From positions 1-6,948 of the forward strand of contig JAAHIC010000233.1 of the NCBI GenBank assembly GCA_010671965.1: a DNA stretch of 6,948 nt. The letters run 5' to 3'. Of the stretch, positions 1 to 6,158 are shown one piece after another (the first letter of the stretch is position 1; every line of letters begins with the position of its first letter). A program made the position numbers and the translations under genes. Origin of the DNA: Leptolyngbya sp. SIO4C5. GTDB taxonomy: Bacteria > Cyanobacteriota > Cyanobacteriia > Phormidesmidales > Phormidesmidaceae. The notes under the pieces are model-generated. The model worked only from the letters and a program-made list of their open reading frames with translations. It did not search any database and was not told where the DNA came from.

Positions 1-52
1 GATTCAAAGTCAGGAGAGTAAAACTAAAGCCCCCATGCATCCGTCGAGAATA

Positions 53-1951
53 TTAGGCTGGCATCATGTCGAGCAACGGTAGAGATAGGGTTGCGGGTTT
101 ACCCTGACGACAATGAATCAGCCCTGGGGCTAACACAAAAAATAAATCGGCTTGGGCATAGTCAGCCGCTTGCGAAGTCGTGAGGCTGATGCTGTGCAAA
201 GTGCCTAAAAAACGCTGGGCTTCCGGCACGAAAGGAGTCTCTAGGCTAAGGCCCAGCGCCCGGTATAAAAAGGACAGCGTAGACCCCATATTGATGTAGG
301 AATAACCCTGATTTTCTGCTGGAAAAGGGGCGATCGCATTTTGAAAAGTGGTGTGTTCTGCCAGCGGCTCATAGGGCCGGGGGTTGAGCAAGCGCCGCAG
401 AGAGCCGGAGCCTGCCGCCAGGGTCAGCACATCCTCGCTAGGCCAGCCATAGCCGACGATATCGGTTGGGCTCGCTCCCTCTGTCAGGGCAATTTCCCAG
501 CGGGTTGCCGCTACGTCATTGATGGTCTGGGACTCGACGGTGACGCCGTTGCTCAGCAGAAACTGATCGAGGGCCTGCAGGGCCAGTTCAGCCGCCGGGC
601 GATCGCTGGTTTGCAGCATCAGGCCCAGACCCAACTCAATTTGTGGCTCAAATTCACTCACCAGACCTTCGCGGCTGGGAAACAGAAAGAAGCCATAAGC
701 CCCGTCCATCCAGGCCAAAATATCAGCTTCTAAGTCCAGCCCGGTCGCCGCCGTCACCGCAATGTTCAAAAAGGCCAGCCCGGTATCAATCTGCTCAATA
801 TTGAAACTCTCTAGAAGACGGAGCAGCCGCAGACCCAGACCGCCTAAATCGTAGCCACTGCTGAAGAGGTAGGTGGGGGCTGGCAGTAGCTGGGGCAGCG
901 GGTTCGCTGCGGCAGGCGCTTGCCCCAGCTCTAGCGGCTGGGCTGGATCAATATAGGCGCGGCCCTGGGCCAAAATGCCGCCGTCTGTGACTTTGACAAA
1001 GCTTTCTAGCACCGCGTCCGTTTCGGTCAGCGCGCGAATATCTTCGGAGGAGAAATCGGGGCGGGGAAACGGCAGCGGTATGGGCAGGGGAGGGGGGAAG
1101 GGCAAATCAAAAATAGTCGGATCGGCGACGGCGTAGCGATTGATTTGGCCGACATTGCCATAGATAGTGACGAGAGCCTGCTCAAAATCGGGATTAGTCA
1201 GTGTGGGCTGAAACTGGGATGCGTCCAGCAGCGTTGGAGCTTGGGAGCGCTGACTGGCAATTAGCTGCCGCACCGGAGCCGCCTGGGCCGACATCACCAG
1301 GTATCCCGGCAGCACGGCAACAGCTAGGGAGGGCAGCATAGGCGGCTGCGGCGCTTCTGGCTCAATTTCAATTTCAAAGTCAGGCGCAGTATCTGGTAGG
1401 GCGGCGATCGCCCGGATCAAGCGATCGCCGCTCCAGCTCAAGGGGGCTGGCTCTGGTGGCTCATCGGCGGCAGCGGGCAGCGCCTCTGGCGGCCAGACAT
1501 AGATTGACACGCCGCCATAGATTTCTTCCGTCGGGCTGGCGCTGCGGGTCGCCGCGATTTGCTCTAAAAAGCCGTCAAAGGCATCAAAGTCGGCAATGGG
1601 AGCCACCATGAGGAGCTGATTTTCAAAATCAGCCGGTATTTCCGGCAGCGGCATCAGGGCGACAACGGCAGACTCGCCAATCCAAGGGGCAATACTAGAC
1701 TGATAGGAAATGTCGAAGGGCACGTAGGGCAGACCGCCCGGATTGGGCACGGTTCCCGTATATTCCTCAATCAGCGTGAATAGCTGAAACTGGCTGAGCT
1801 GGCCCCAGGTTTCCTCTGTGGTATCTAGAATCAGGGTCATGGCGGTGTCGGCTGGCAGCAGCTCAAGGGCCGAGGGTGATGTTTTGGCAGCGCTAGCGAC
1901 GGGGGCGCTGCAGACGAGACTGAGGAGAGGCAGGAGAAAACCTAATTTCAT
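53..1951 (-). CDS. Exported DUF3352 family protein
   Basis: The predicted product is a 632-residue exported protein of unknown function. The N-terminus is a signal peptide: Met-Lys, a hydrophobic stretch LGFLLPLLSLV, and a likely cut after Ala-Ser-Ala near residue 21. The mature part opens with LLPADTAMTL (31-40), followed by a Trp-Ile-Gly-Glu segment (90-93) and alternating hydrophobic strands. This matches the cyanobacterial DUF3352 family as I remember it. Residues 283-298 form a proline run (LPFPPPLPIPLPFPRP). I chose the ATG at 1951 because it puts the charged signal-peptide start first. An in-frame GTG at 1981 would add ten residues (MKSAISNHRV) and cannot be excluded, since neither start has a convincing ribosome binding site. 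The last ~23 residues, rich in Leu and Pro, look like a loosely conserved tail. The gene is divergent from purK. The family call is good; the biochemical role is unknown. Confidence 0.85.
   Translation of the reverse strand: MKLGFLLPLLSLVCSAPVASAAKTSPSALELLPADTAMTLILDTTEETWGQLSQFQLFTLIEEYTGTVPNPGGLPYVPFDISYQSSIAPWIGESAVVALMPLPEIPADFENQLLMVAPIADFDAFDGFLEQIAATRSASPTEEIYGGVSIYVWPPEALPAAADEPPEPAPLSWSGDRLIRAIAALPDTAPDFEIEIEPEAPQPPMLPSLAVAVLPGYLVMSAQAAPVRQLIASQRSQAPTLLDASQFQPTLTNPDFEQALVTIYGNVGQINRYAVADPTIFDLPFPPPLPIPLPFPRPDFSSEDIRALTETDAVLESFVKVTDGGILAQGRAYIDPAQPLELGQAPAAANPLPQLLPAPTYLFSSGYDLGGLGLRLLRLLESFNIEQIDTGLAFLNIAVTAATGLDLEADILAWMDGAYGFFLFPSREGLVSEFEPQIELGLGLMLQTSDRPAAELALQALDQFLLSNGVTVESQTINDVAATRWEIALTEGASPTDIVGYGWPSEDVLTLAAGSGSLRRLLNPRPYEPLAEHTTFQNAIAPFPAENQGYSYINMGSTLSFLYRALGLSLETPFVPEAQRFLGTLHSISLTTSQAADYAQADLFFVLAPGLIHCRQGKPATLSLPLLDMMPA
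1082..1102 (+). other. Potential G-quadruplex motif inside the DUF3352 gene
   Basis: Four G-runs of at least three bases lie within 21 bases, separated by CA, A and AA: GGG (1082-1084), GGGG (1087-1090), GGGGGG (1092-1097) and GGG (1100-1102). This fits the usual G3+ N1-7 pattern. The G-rich strand is the template strand of the minus-strand gene, and its complement encodes part of the proline run. It may only be a by-product of proline codons. Confidence 0.5.
1401..1431. repeat. Inverted repeat made of two HIP1 octamers
   Basis: GCGGCGATCGC (1401-1411) and GCGATCGCCGC (1421-1431) are perfect 11-base inverted copies separated by nine bases (CCGGATCAA). Each arm contains one HIP1 palindrome. 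The element lies in the DUF3352 coding region, where it encodes part of GDRLIRAIAAL, so it may reflect HIP1 enrichment rather than a regulatory hairpin. Confidence 0.6.
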
Positions 1952-2036
1952 CACCCTATGGTTAGAAATAGCTGATTTCACTTAAGCACATCTGGTTCAC
2001 CAACGTCACGTTTTCTAGCCAGCGGCGTTCTCTACC

Positions 2037-2061
2037 TGAGATAATTGAGCAGTGGCCTCAA
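2037..2061 (+). promoter_or_regulatory. Candidate purK promoter and leader hairpin
   Basis: In the 101-130 bp divergent gap, TGA-GATAAT (2037-2045) resembles an extended -10 box (five of six matches to TATAAT, with TG one base upstream). I see no convincing -35. Transcription would start near 2052, about 30 bases before the purK ATG. TTGAG (2045-2049) and CTCAA (2057-2061) could pair around a seven-base loop. A small palindrome AACGTcACGTT lies upstream at 2002-2012, and a HIP1 site at 2068-2075 sits where a ribosome binding site would be expected. Confidence 0.35.
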
Positions 2062-2082
2062 CCTGACGCGATCGCCCCTGCT

Positions 2083-3288
2083 ATGTCTTTTTCTACCAAC
2101 TTGTTTAACCTAGCGCCCAAAGAAGCCGCGCCGGCCCAGCGGATTGGGGTGATTGGCGGCGGTCAACTGGCCTGGATGATGGTGCCAAGTGCTAAAAAGC
2201 TAGGTCTAGACCTGATTGTCCAGACCCCGCGAGCCACCGATCCTGCCGCCAAGATTGCGAAGGAAACCGTCTTAGCGCCCATTGAAGACGCCGAGGCGAC
2301 GGCGGAACTGGCCCGCAAGTGCGATTTGATTACCTTTGAAAACGAGTTTATTAACCTGGCTGCCCTGGCCGAACTGGCCGAGCAGGGGGTTGAGTTTTAT
2401 CCGACCCTGGCCGCGCTTAGGCCCCTGCTGGACAAATATGAACAGCGAACTTATCTGCAAAGTATCGGTCTGCCCGTTCCTCAGTTTGCGGGTTTAGAGT
2501 CTGAGGCCGATCGGCCTCAACTGGCCCAAAAGGTGAGCGAGCTGGGCCTGCCGCTGGTGCTCAAAACCCGGCGACATGGCTATGACGGTCAGGGCACGTT
2601 TATTCTGGCAACCCTAGAAGCGGTCGAACAGACCTGGCAGCAGCTAGACTATGCCCCCATCCTGTTGGAAGAGTTTGTGCCGTTCGAGCGCGAACTGGCG
2701 ATTATGGTGGCGAGATCGCGGCTGAAAGAGGTGATCGCCTATCCCATCGTGGAAACCCAGCAGGTAGATCAGGTCTGTCGCCGCGTGATTGCTTCGGCTA
2801 AAGTGGAGCTACCTGTGGCCGAAGAGATAGGAGCGATCGCCCGCAAGTTAATGGATAGTCTGCAGGCAGTTGGCGTTTTTGGCATTGAGCTATTTCTCAC
2901 CGCTGAGGGCCGGGTACTGGTGAATGAAGTGGCCCCCCGCACTCACAATTCTGGCCACTATAGCCTAGATGCCTGCCGCACGTCGCAGTTTGAGCAGCAC
3001 CTGCGGGCCGTAAGCGGCTTATCTTTGGGATCGCCCGCCTTAGCCTGTCAGCAAGCGGTGATGGTGAATCTGCTGGGCTACGAGCAGGCGAGCGATGACT
3101 ACCCGGAAAAGCGGCAGCGCCTCGAACAGCTCCCCAATACCTACGTCTACTGGTACGGTAAGAGGGAGTCCCATCCAGGGCGCAAGCTGGGGCATGTCAC
3201 CACGCTGCTGGGGCTGAAGGGGCAGGCCGCCGAGCGCACAGCCGCTGAGGTGATTGAGCAAGTTGAGTCAATCTGGTATCCGGCCTGA
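2083..3288 (+). CDS. purK: N5-carboxyaminoimidazole ribonucleotide synthase (PurK)
   Basis: This is the ATP-grasp enzyme of de novo purine synthesis that joins bicarbonate to 5-aminoimidazole ribonucleotide using ATP to give N5-CAIR, the substrate of the PurE mutase. The 401-residue protein has the PurK order of parts: an N-terminal preATP-grasp fold with IGVIGGGQLA (21-30), the DLITFENEF strand (81-89), an ATP-grasp domain with VLKTRRHGYDGQG (159-171) and LLEEFVPFEREL (194-205), the metal and substrate segment FGIEL...VNEVAPRTHNSGH (266-292), and a C-terminal lobe with YWYGKRESHPGRKLGH (356-371). The family usually has PRPHNSGH where this protein has PRTHNSGH; I expect no loss of function. 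The start at 2083 leaves a ~20-residue leader before the core and has no clear Shine-Dalgarno sequence, which is common in cyanobacteria. No purE or other purine gene is adjacent. The call is secure. Confidence 0.97.
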   Translation: MSFSTNLFNLAPKEAAPAQRIGVIGGGQLAWMMVPSAKKLGLDLIVQTPRATDPAAKIAKETVLAPIEDAEATAELARKCDLITFENEFINLAALAELAEQGVEFYPTLAALRPLLDKYEQRTYLQSIGLPVPQFAGLESEADRPQLAQKVSELGLPLVLKTRRHGYDGQGTFILATLEAVEQTWQQLDYAPILLEEFVPFERELAIMVARSRLKEVIAYPIVETQQVDQVCRRVIASAKVELPVAEEIGAIARKLMDSLQAVGVFGIELFLTAEGRVLVNEVAPRTHNSGHYSLDACRTSQFEQHLRAVSGLSLGSPALACQQAVMVNLLGYEQASDDYPEKRQRLEQLPNTYVYWYGKRESHPGRKLGHVTTLLGLKGQAAERTAAEVIEQVESIWYPA

Positions 3289-3350
3289 TATTGCCCTAGG
3301 ACGCAGCCGTCTGCAAAACTGATGGCAAAGCCAGCCTATTTGACTAAAAT

Positions 3351-3359
3351 TGTTATGAT
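3351..3359 (+). promoter_or_regulatory. Candidate extended -10 promoter in the purK downstream gap
   Basis: TG-T-TATGAT is a good extended -10 match (five of six to TATAAT). I see no -35 at the right distance; TTGACT at 3340-3345 is too close (eight-base spacer). Transcription would start near 3366 and could feed the folded element at 3445-3541, or run on to the secreted-protein gene. Confidence 0.4.
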
Positions 3360-3444
3360 TTTGGCAACTGAGCTTATTTTTCTCAATTTTTCAGGAAAGG
3401 GTGGCTCAAGCCTTGTAATTTAACGTCAGTAGACTTGGGTGCTC

Positions 3445-3541
3445 AAAACCTCGTTGCTCAAACTATCAGGCTGCTCGATAGCCTAGTGCCAAACTATCAC
3501 GGCTGCCCCAAATTAGAGCTGACGCACTTGACGAGGTTTTT
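3445..3541 (+). ncRNA. Candidate structured RNA with a terminator-like closing helix
   Basis: AAAACCTCGT (3445-3454) and ACGAGGTTTT (3531-3540) are perfect inverted copies, extendable by two G-U pairs, and the 3' arm runs into five Ts. Between them I can draw AGGCT/AGCCT (3468-3472 with 3480-3484), AGTGC/GCACT (3485-3489 with 3524-3528) and CGGCT/AGCTG (3500-3504 with 3517-3521). The AGTGC helix abuts both neighbouring helices, giving a compact three-way junction. The sequence CAAACTATCA occurs twice, at 3459-3468 and 3490-3499. It is almost wholly unpaired in both places, and each copy leads into a GGCT helix. I do not recognise a known RNA family. It could be a small RNA, a leader attenuator, or a chance fold around a weak terminator. 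Confidence 0.35.
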
Positions 3542-3591
3542 AACTGCTCGCGAGATCGCTCCGGCTGTCGCCACCCCCCTTGAATAAGGGA

Positions 3592-3611
3592 AGCGGCAGG
3601 ATCCTACCGCT
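3592..3611. repeat. Near-perfect 20-bp palindrome upstream of the secreted-protein gene
   Basis: AGCGGCAGGATCCTACCGCT is self-complementary except for one mismatched pair (C3597 against A3606). It lies 62 bases before the downstream start codon, a plausible position for a dimeric repressor or activator site. As RNA it could form a hairpin with a GATC loop. I do not recognise the motif. Confidence 0.4.
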
Positions 3612-3673
3612 ACCATTAACGTCTCAAATTTTGAACTACGTAACGCCTAAGAATATCTGAAACCCAAGAGATT

Positions 3674-4018
3674 ATGAAACGCCTCTATTCAATTGCAACC
3701 GGACTCCTCAGCCTCAGCTTGGCTAGCGCTAGCCTCCCGGCCCTGGCCCAGCCTCAAATTGCCAGCGGCGATCGCTACCTAGAAGATATCAGCGGCGCGG
3801 AATGCCTCGCTCGCACAGACGAGTTTATGTCAAGCCTGGAAGTTGAAAGCAGCGGTGGCGAAATTGATCGCACTGGCTATTTTAATGACGGCGTTTTCCG
3901 CATTCTCTGCTATGACTACGGCACTGACAGCATGGTCGTTGTCTTCGCCGCCCACGATGAATCTGCCGAAGTCGCCACTGATTTCATGCGCTATACCCTC
4001 GACTCAATCGCCTACTAA
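3674..4018 (+). CDS. Small secreted protein of unknown function
   Basis: The product is 114 residues. It starts with a clear Sec signal peptide: MKR, then a hydrophobic core (YSIATGLLSLSLASAS), then Pro-Ala-Leu-Ala with a likely cut after Ala25. That would leave an 89-residue mature protein for the periplasm, thylakoid lumen or outside. The mature part is acidic and has exactly two cysteines, Cys44 (AECLART) and Cys79 (RILCYDYG), which could form one disulfide. It ends in a short strand-and-helix pattern (MVVVFAAHDESAEVATDFMRYTL). The start is supported by AAGAG four to eight bases upstream and by the signal peptide. The coding sequence contains a HIP1 site and a 14-base palindrome (3721-3734) in the signal-peptide region. 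A strong terminator follows, so it is probably transcribed alone. I do not recognise the family and assign no function. Confidence 0.8.
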   Translation: MKRLYSIATGLLSLSLASASLPALAQPQIASGDRYLEDISGAECLARTDEFMSSLEVESSGGEIDRTGYFNDGVFRILCYDYGTDSMVVVFAAHDESAEVATDFMRYTLDSIAY

Positions 4019-4050
4019 GTCAGCAATACAAACCAATCGCGATCGCTGCG

Positions 4051-4093
4051 ATCCCAGTGATTTTGAGGGTTCTGCAAAATTTCTGGGATTTTT
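4051..4093 (+). terminator. Hairpin terminator of the secreted-protein gene
   Basis: ATCCCAG (4051-4057) pairs with CTGGGAT (4083-4089). After a 2x2 internal loop, ATTTTG (4060-4065) pairs with CAAAAT (4075-4080) around a nine-base loop. The helix ends in a run of five Ts (4089-4093). The T-run is on the plus strand only, so it best serves the gene ending at 4018. GATTTTTGG occurs at 4087-4095 and again at 4101-4109. I see no separate minus-strand terminator for the facing gene. Confidence 0.75.
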
Positions 4094-4126
4094 GGCCTGA
4101 GATTTTTGGTGGACCCTGAAAACCCG

Positions 4127-5512
4127 CTAACGCAGCAGGCGCTCACCGCGAGCGTAGATCTCTCTGGCATAGCTTGACCAGGGAGCCGTCTGCCCAGAGC
4201 GAAAACAGCTAGCCTGCAGCAGCAGATTGTACAGCAGTGCCTCCCGGTAGCAGGGCTGACGGGTAATAGCCGACTCCCTACCGCCGTCAATATTGCGCCT
4301 GCTGCGATGAAAATGGGCGCTTAGGCGGTGCCTTAGCTCAGAGGCGGCAATGGACAAGGGCGCTCTGAAGGAAGTATTGGTAAAGGTTTCAGGTATGGCG
4401 GTTGGCGGCGTAGCGGTGGCCGCGACGGAGCACACCGGATAGTCATCTAGATCGAAGCCAGTCGCTGCCAAGGCGTCTAAATACTCTGAGCCTGTCAGTC
4501 CGGCTACCTGGGGCTGGCTGCGCAGGTCGTGCCAGGCGCGTTTGAAGCTGCCTGGAAAGCGATTCATCATCGCGCTGCTTTCGCTAGGGGCCGACTGCAT
4601 CACCAGCGGTAAGGGAGAGGCCGCCGTTTGAGCGAGGTGTTTAGCCAGGGTATAGGGCTGCATTTGGCTAACGGCGTCGGCATCTACTGCCTGATTGATC
4701 AGCAGGGTGAAGGCTACTGTTTCTCCGGCCCTATTGGTGACTTCAAGCCGATGGGGGAGATGAGGCTGGGCTAGGGGCTGGCCAATGAGCTGCTCTAGGC
4801 TGGCCTGGGTCACCATCAGCCAGCGATAGCCACAGGTACGGAGAGTTTCTACCAGAGCGTATAGGGTATCTGAATCAGACGGCAAATCTGCTGCTGGCAG
4901 CGAAAACCCCTGTACCCGGCCCAGGGCTTCTAGGCCAAAAATAGCGGCAAAGTGATGCTGCCAGGCCCGTACCTGCAGCTTTAAATCGGGCAGCGGAATT
5001 CTAGAGGCGGGGGCATAGCTCCAGAAAGTGCCGAGCCACTCCACCTGAGACTGATAGGCAGCCGCGCCGGTGATCCGCTTGAGCTTGGCCAAGGTCTCTT
5101 GCCGGCCCATATCCTGCAAGCCCCACAGCAGCGTACCGGAACAGTCCAGCAGGATACGAGGCTGACAGCCCTGACTAACCAGTTCGGGAATAAAATCTCC
5201 CAGACGGCCATAGCAGTAGAGCAGGGAACCAGCCTGGTGATTGTCATGCTCAAAGGCATGTTCAAACATGTACTGCAAATAGCTGATCAACTTGCCGTCC
5301 GGCCCGGCTGGTATAACGGGCTGATGCATGTGCAAGGCGATCGCAAAGCCGGCCAGCACCGTCTTGGACGGTAGCGCCTGCCTAGAAGGGGGCGGCGTGC
5401 GCAAAGTTGCCGCTTCAATGGCTGATTCCCAGCCGCAAATATTGGGCAATCCGTCTATCAGAGCGGGTAGTTCTGGGAGAGAGGGAGAAAAAGCAGGGAC
5501 AGCAGCCGTCAT
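4127..5512 (-). CDS. GH57-family protein, probably lacking catalytic residues
   Basis: The 461-residue protein belongs to glycoside hydrolase family 57, whose members cut or rearrange alpha-glucans. Family signs are LHMHQP (60-65, motif 1), the segment SYLQYMFEHAFEHDNHQAGSL shape at 78-98, CGYRWLMV (227-234), PHLPHRLEV (250-258), MMNRFPGSFKRAWHD (315-329) and GSEYLDAL (341-348), with a C-terminal part ASCFRSG...SYAREIYARG. Where I recall homologues having a Pro-Glu step before a LPNH-like stretch, this protein has GFSLPAADLP (202-211). Where they have a Gly-Asp-Gly-Glu stretch before MMN, it has SAPSESSA (307-314) with no Asp. Both catalytic carboxylates therefore seem absent, although the frame is intact. 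I prefer the ATG at 5512 (AGG a few bases upstream) over an in-frame TTG at 5545 that adds 11 residues. The activity is doubtful; a binding or regulatory role is only inference. Confidence 0.8.
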   Translation of the reverse strand: MTAAVPAFSPSLPELPALIDGLPNICGWESAIEAATLRTPPPSRQALPSKTVLAGFAIALHMHQPVIPAGPDGKLISYLQYMFEHAFEHDNHQAGSLLYCYGRLGDFIPELVSQGCQPRILLDCSGTLLWGLQDMGRQETLAKLKRITGAAAYQSQVEWLGTFWSYAPASRIPLPDLKLQVRAWQHHFAAIFGLEALGRVQGFSLPAADLPSDSDTLYALVETLRTCGYRWLMVTQASLEQLIGQPLAQPHLPHRLEVTNRAGETVAFTLLINQAVDADAVSQMQPYTLAKHLAQTAASPLPLVMQSAPSESSAMMNRFPGSFKRAWHDLRSQPQVAGLTGSEYLDALAATGFDLDDYPVCSVAATATPPTAIPETFTNTSFRAPLSIAASELRHRLSAHFHRSRRNIDGGRESAITRQPCYREALLYNLLLQASCFRSGQTAPWSSYAREIYARGERLLR

Positions 5513-5724
5513 AGCAGCCTGGTGGGAGCGAATAGTTTGTAGCAATACTTAAAAACTTATAAAGCTCTGCTCTTTTTAGAGTGTCGCATTCCTTGCCCTT
5601 CTGGGATTGAGACAGCTCTATCTTTAACTTTGATTAAATTAAGTTTGCAGAACGTAATGTAGCCAAAGGCAGAGCGCGAGGGCGAAAACCTAACAGGCGG
5701 CGATCGCCGCTGGCTGGGTACACC
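5513..5724 (-). promoter_or_regulatory. Upstream region of the GH57 gene
   Basis: This gap separates two minus-strand genes. It contains an AT-rich stretch near 5616-5650 and, on the minus strand, TATAAG just before the possible TTG start, which could be a -10 box; no good -35 is visible. A 14-base perfect palindrome GCGGCGATCGCCGC (5697-5710), with a HIP1 core, lies 14 bases beyond the stop of the upstream gene. It could form a hairpin but lacks a T-run. I see no protein-coding frame here. Confidence 0.3.
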
Positions 5725-6027
5725 TCAAATTGGCTTCGACTGGTAATACTGGCAGGTTTCGCAAGGCCCTAGGGGATTGACGGCGCAGCGCAAATAGGGC
5801 GATCGCGCATTGAACTGACAGGTAATGTCGCCCACCATGTGGCCGAGTCCTTCTACATAGTGGCGATCGCGGTTGCGTTCGGCTAAAGCGCGAAGCCCCC
5901 GGTTGGCGGCAGCTTCCATCGCCAAGGCAAGCTGCTGCTGGGTTTGCTGCCCGGCCCGCCGCCCCACCAGCAGCGAGATCAAGGCCGGAGAAATTCCCAG
6001 AAAAATAATGAAGGCGACAACCGTCAT
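5725..6027 (-). CDS. Small membrane-anchored cysteine protein, DUF6464-like
   Basis: The product is 100 residues. Residues 2-21 (TVVAFIIFLGISPALISLLV) form one hydrophobic segment followed by GRR, giving a likely N-terminal membrane anchor with the rest in the cytoplasm. A Gln-rich, helical stretch follows (26-54). The C-terminal third, GDITCQFNARSPYLRCAVNPLGPCETCQYY (66-95), carries four cysteines at 70, 81, 89 and 92. The spacing is CX10CX7CX2C, suited to one zinc ion or disulfides. I recognise this tail as that of a cyanobacterial family that I believe is DUF6464; its function is unknown to me. The ATG at 6027 puts the anchor at the very start. A longer overlapping minus-strand frame (5690-6058) lacks these features. 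The gene is divergent from the aldo/keto reductase with a 131-bp shared upstream region. Confidence 0.8.
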   Translation of the reverse strand: MTVVAFIIFLGISPALISLLVGRRAGQQTQQQLALAMEAAANRGLRALAERNRDRHYVEGLGHMVGDITCQFNARSPYLRCAVNPLGPCETCQYYQSKPI

Positions 6028-6158
6028 GGATCAGTCTGTCTGAGTACCCTAATTTCATCCTAGCCTAGCCCACAGATGGGGCATCGGCGATGGCAGCCTT
6101 TGCTCTTGAGCGATCGCTTTAGAATGTAAGCAATTGGCGATCGCAAGGCCAGAGAAGC
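6028..6158. promoter_or_regulatory. Divergent promoter region with two HIP1 sites
   Basis: This 131-bp region must hold the promoters of both flanking genes. On the plus strand TAGAAT (6119-6124) is a five-of-six -10 match, without a clear -35, placing a start about 30 bases before the reductase ATG. HIP1 sites lie at 6110-6117 and 6137-6144, one on each side of that box. GAGAAG (6152-6157) is a weak ribosome binding site. No clear minus-strand promoter is visible. Confidence 0.35.

Larger units (their letters stand above)
3289..3673. other. 385-bp intergenic region between purK and the secreted-protein gene
   Basis: No protein-coding frame here looks real. Weak GC hairpins follow the purK stop (GACG/CGTC near 3300 and TGGC-AAA-GCCA at 3323-3333) without a T-run, so the purK terminator is uncertain. 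The rest holds an extended -10 promoter (3351-3359), a foldable element (3445-3541), a small hairpin CCCTT-GAAT-AAGGG (3577-3590), a 20-bp palindrome (3592-3611) and an 11-base palindrome TCAAATTTTGA (3624-3634). TTGAAC at 3631-3636 is a possible weak -35 for the downstream gene, with TATCTG at 3654-3659 as a poor -10. Confidence 0.6.

Noticed and set aside
341..733. Plus-strand open frame antisense to the DUF3352 gene
   Set aside because: It has no recognisable motif and is fully covered by a well-supported coding sequence on the other strand; high G+C content makes such shadow frames common.
1883..1951. Possible lipoprotein signal (LSLVC) in the DUF3352 protein
   Set aside because: The residue before Cys is Val, whereas a lipobox normally needs Gly, Ala or Ser; a later Ala-Ser-Ala site fits ordinary signal cleavage.
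3340..3359. TTGACT and TATGAT as a standard -35/-10 promoter
   Set aside because: The spacer is only eight bases; the TATGAT box is better explained as an extended -10.
3420..3623. TTAACGTC direct repeats (3420-3427 and 3616-3623) as target-site duplications of a small mobile element
   Set aside because: The enclosed 188 bp have no convincing terminal inverted repeats next to the direct repeats, and an eight-base match at this distance can be chance.
4015..4290. Minus-strand open frame spanning the convergent gap
   Set aside because: It overlaps the GH57 C-terminus in another frame and runs through the terminator hairpin, with no recognisable protein features.
5690..6058. Minus-strand 122-residue open frame overlapping the DUF6464-like gene
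   Set aside because: The alternative frame (5725-6027) has a membrane anchor and a recognised four-cysteine tail, while this one has neither.
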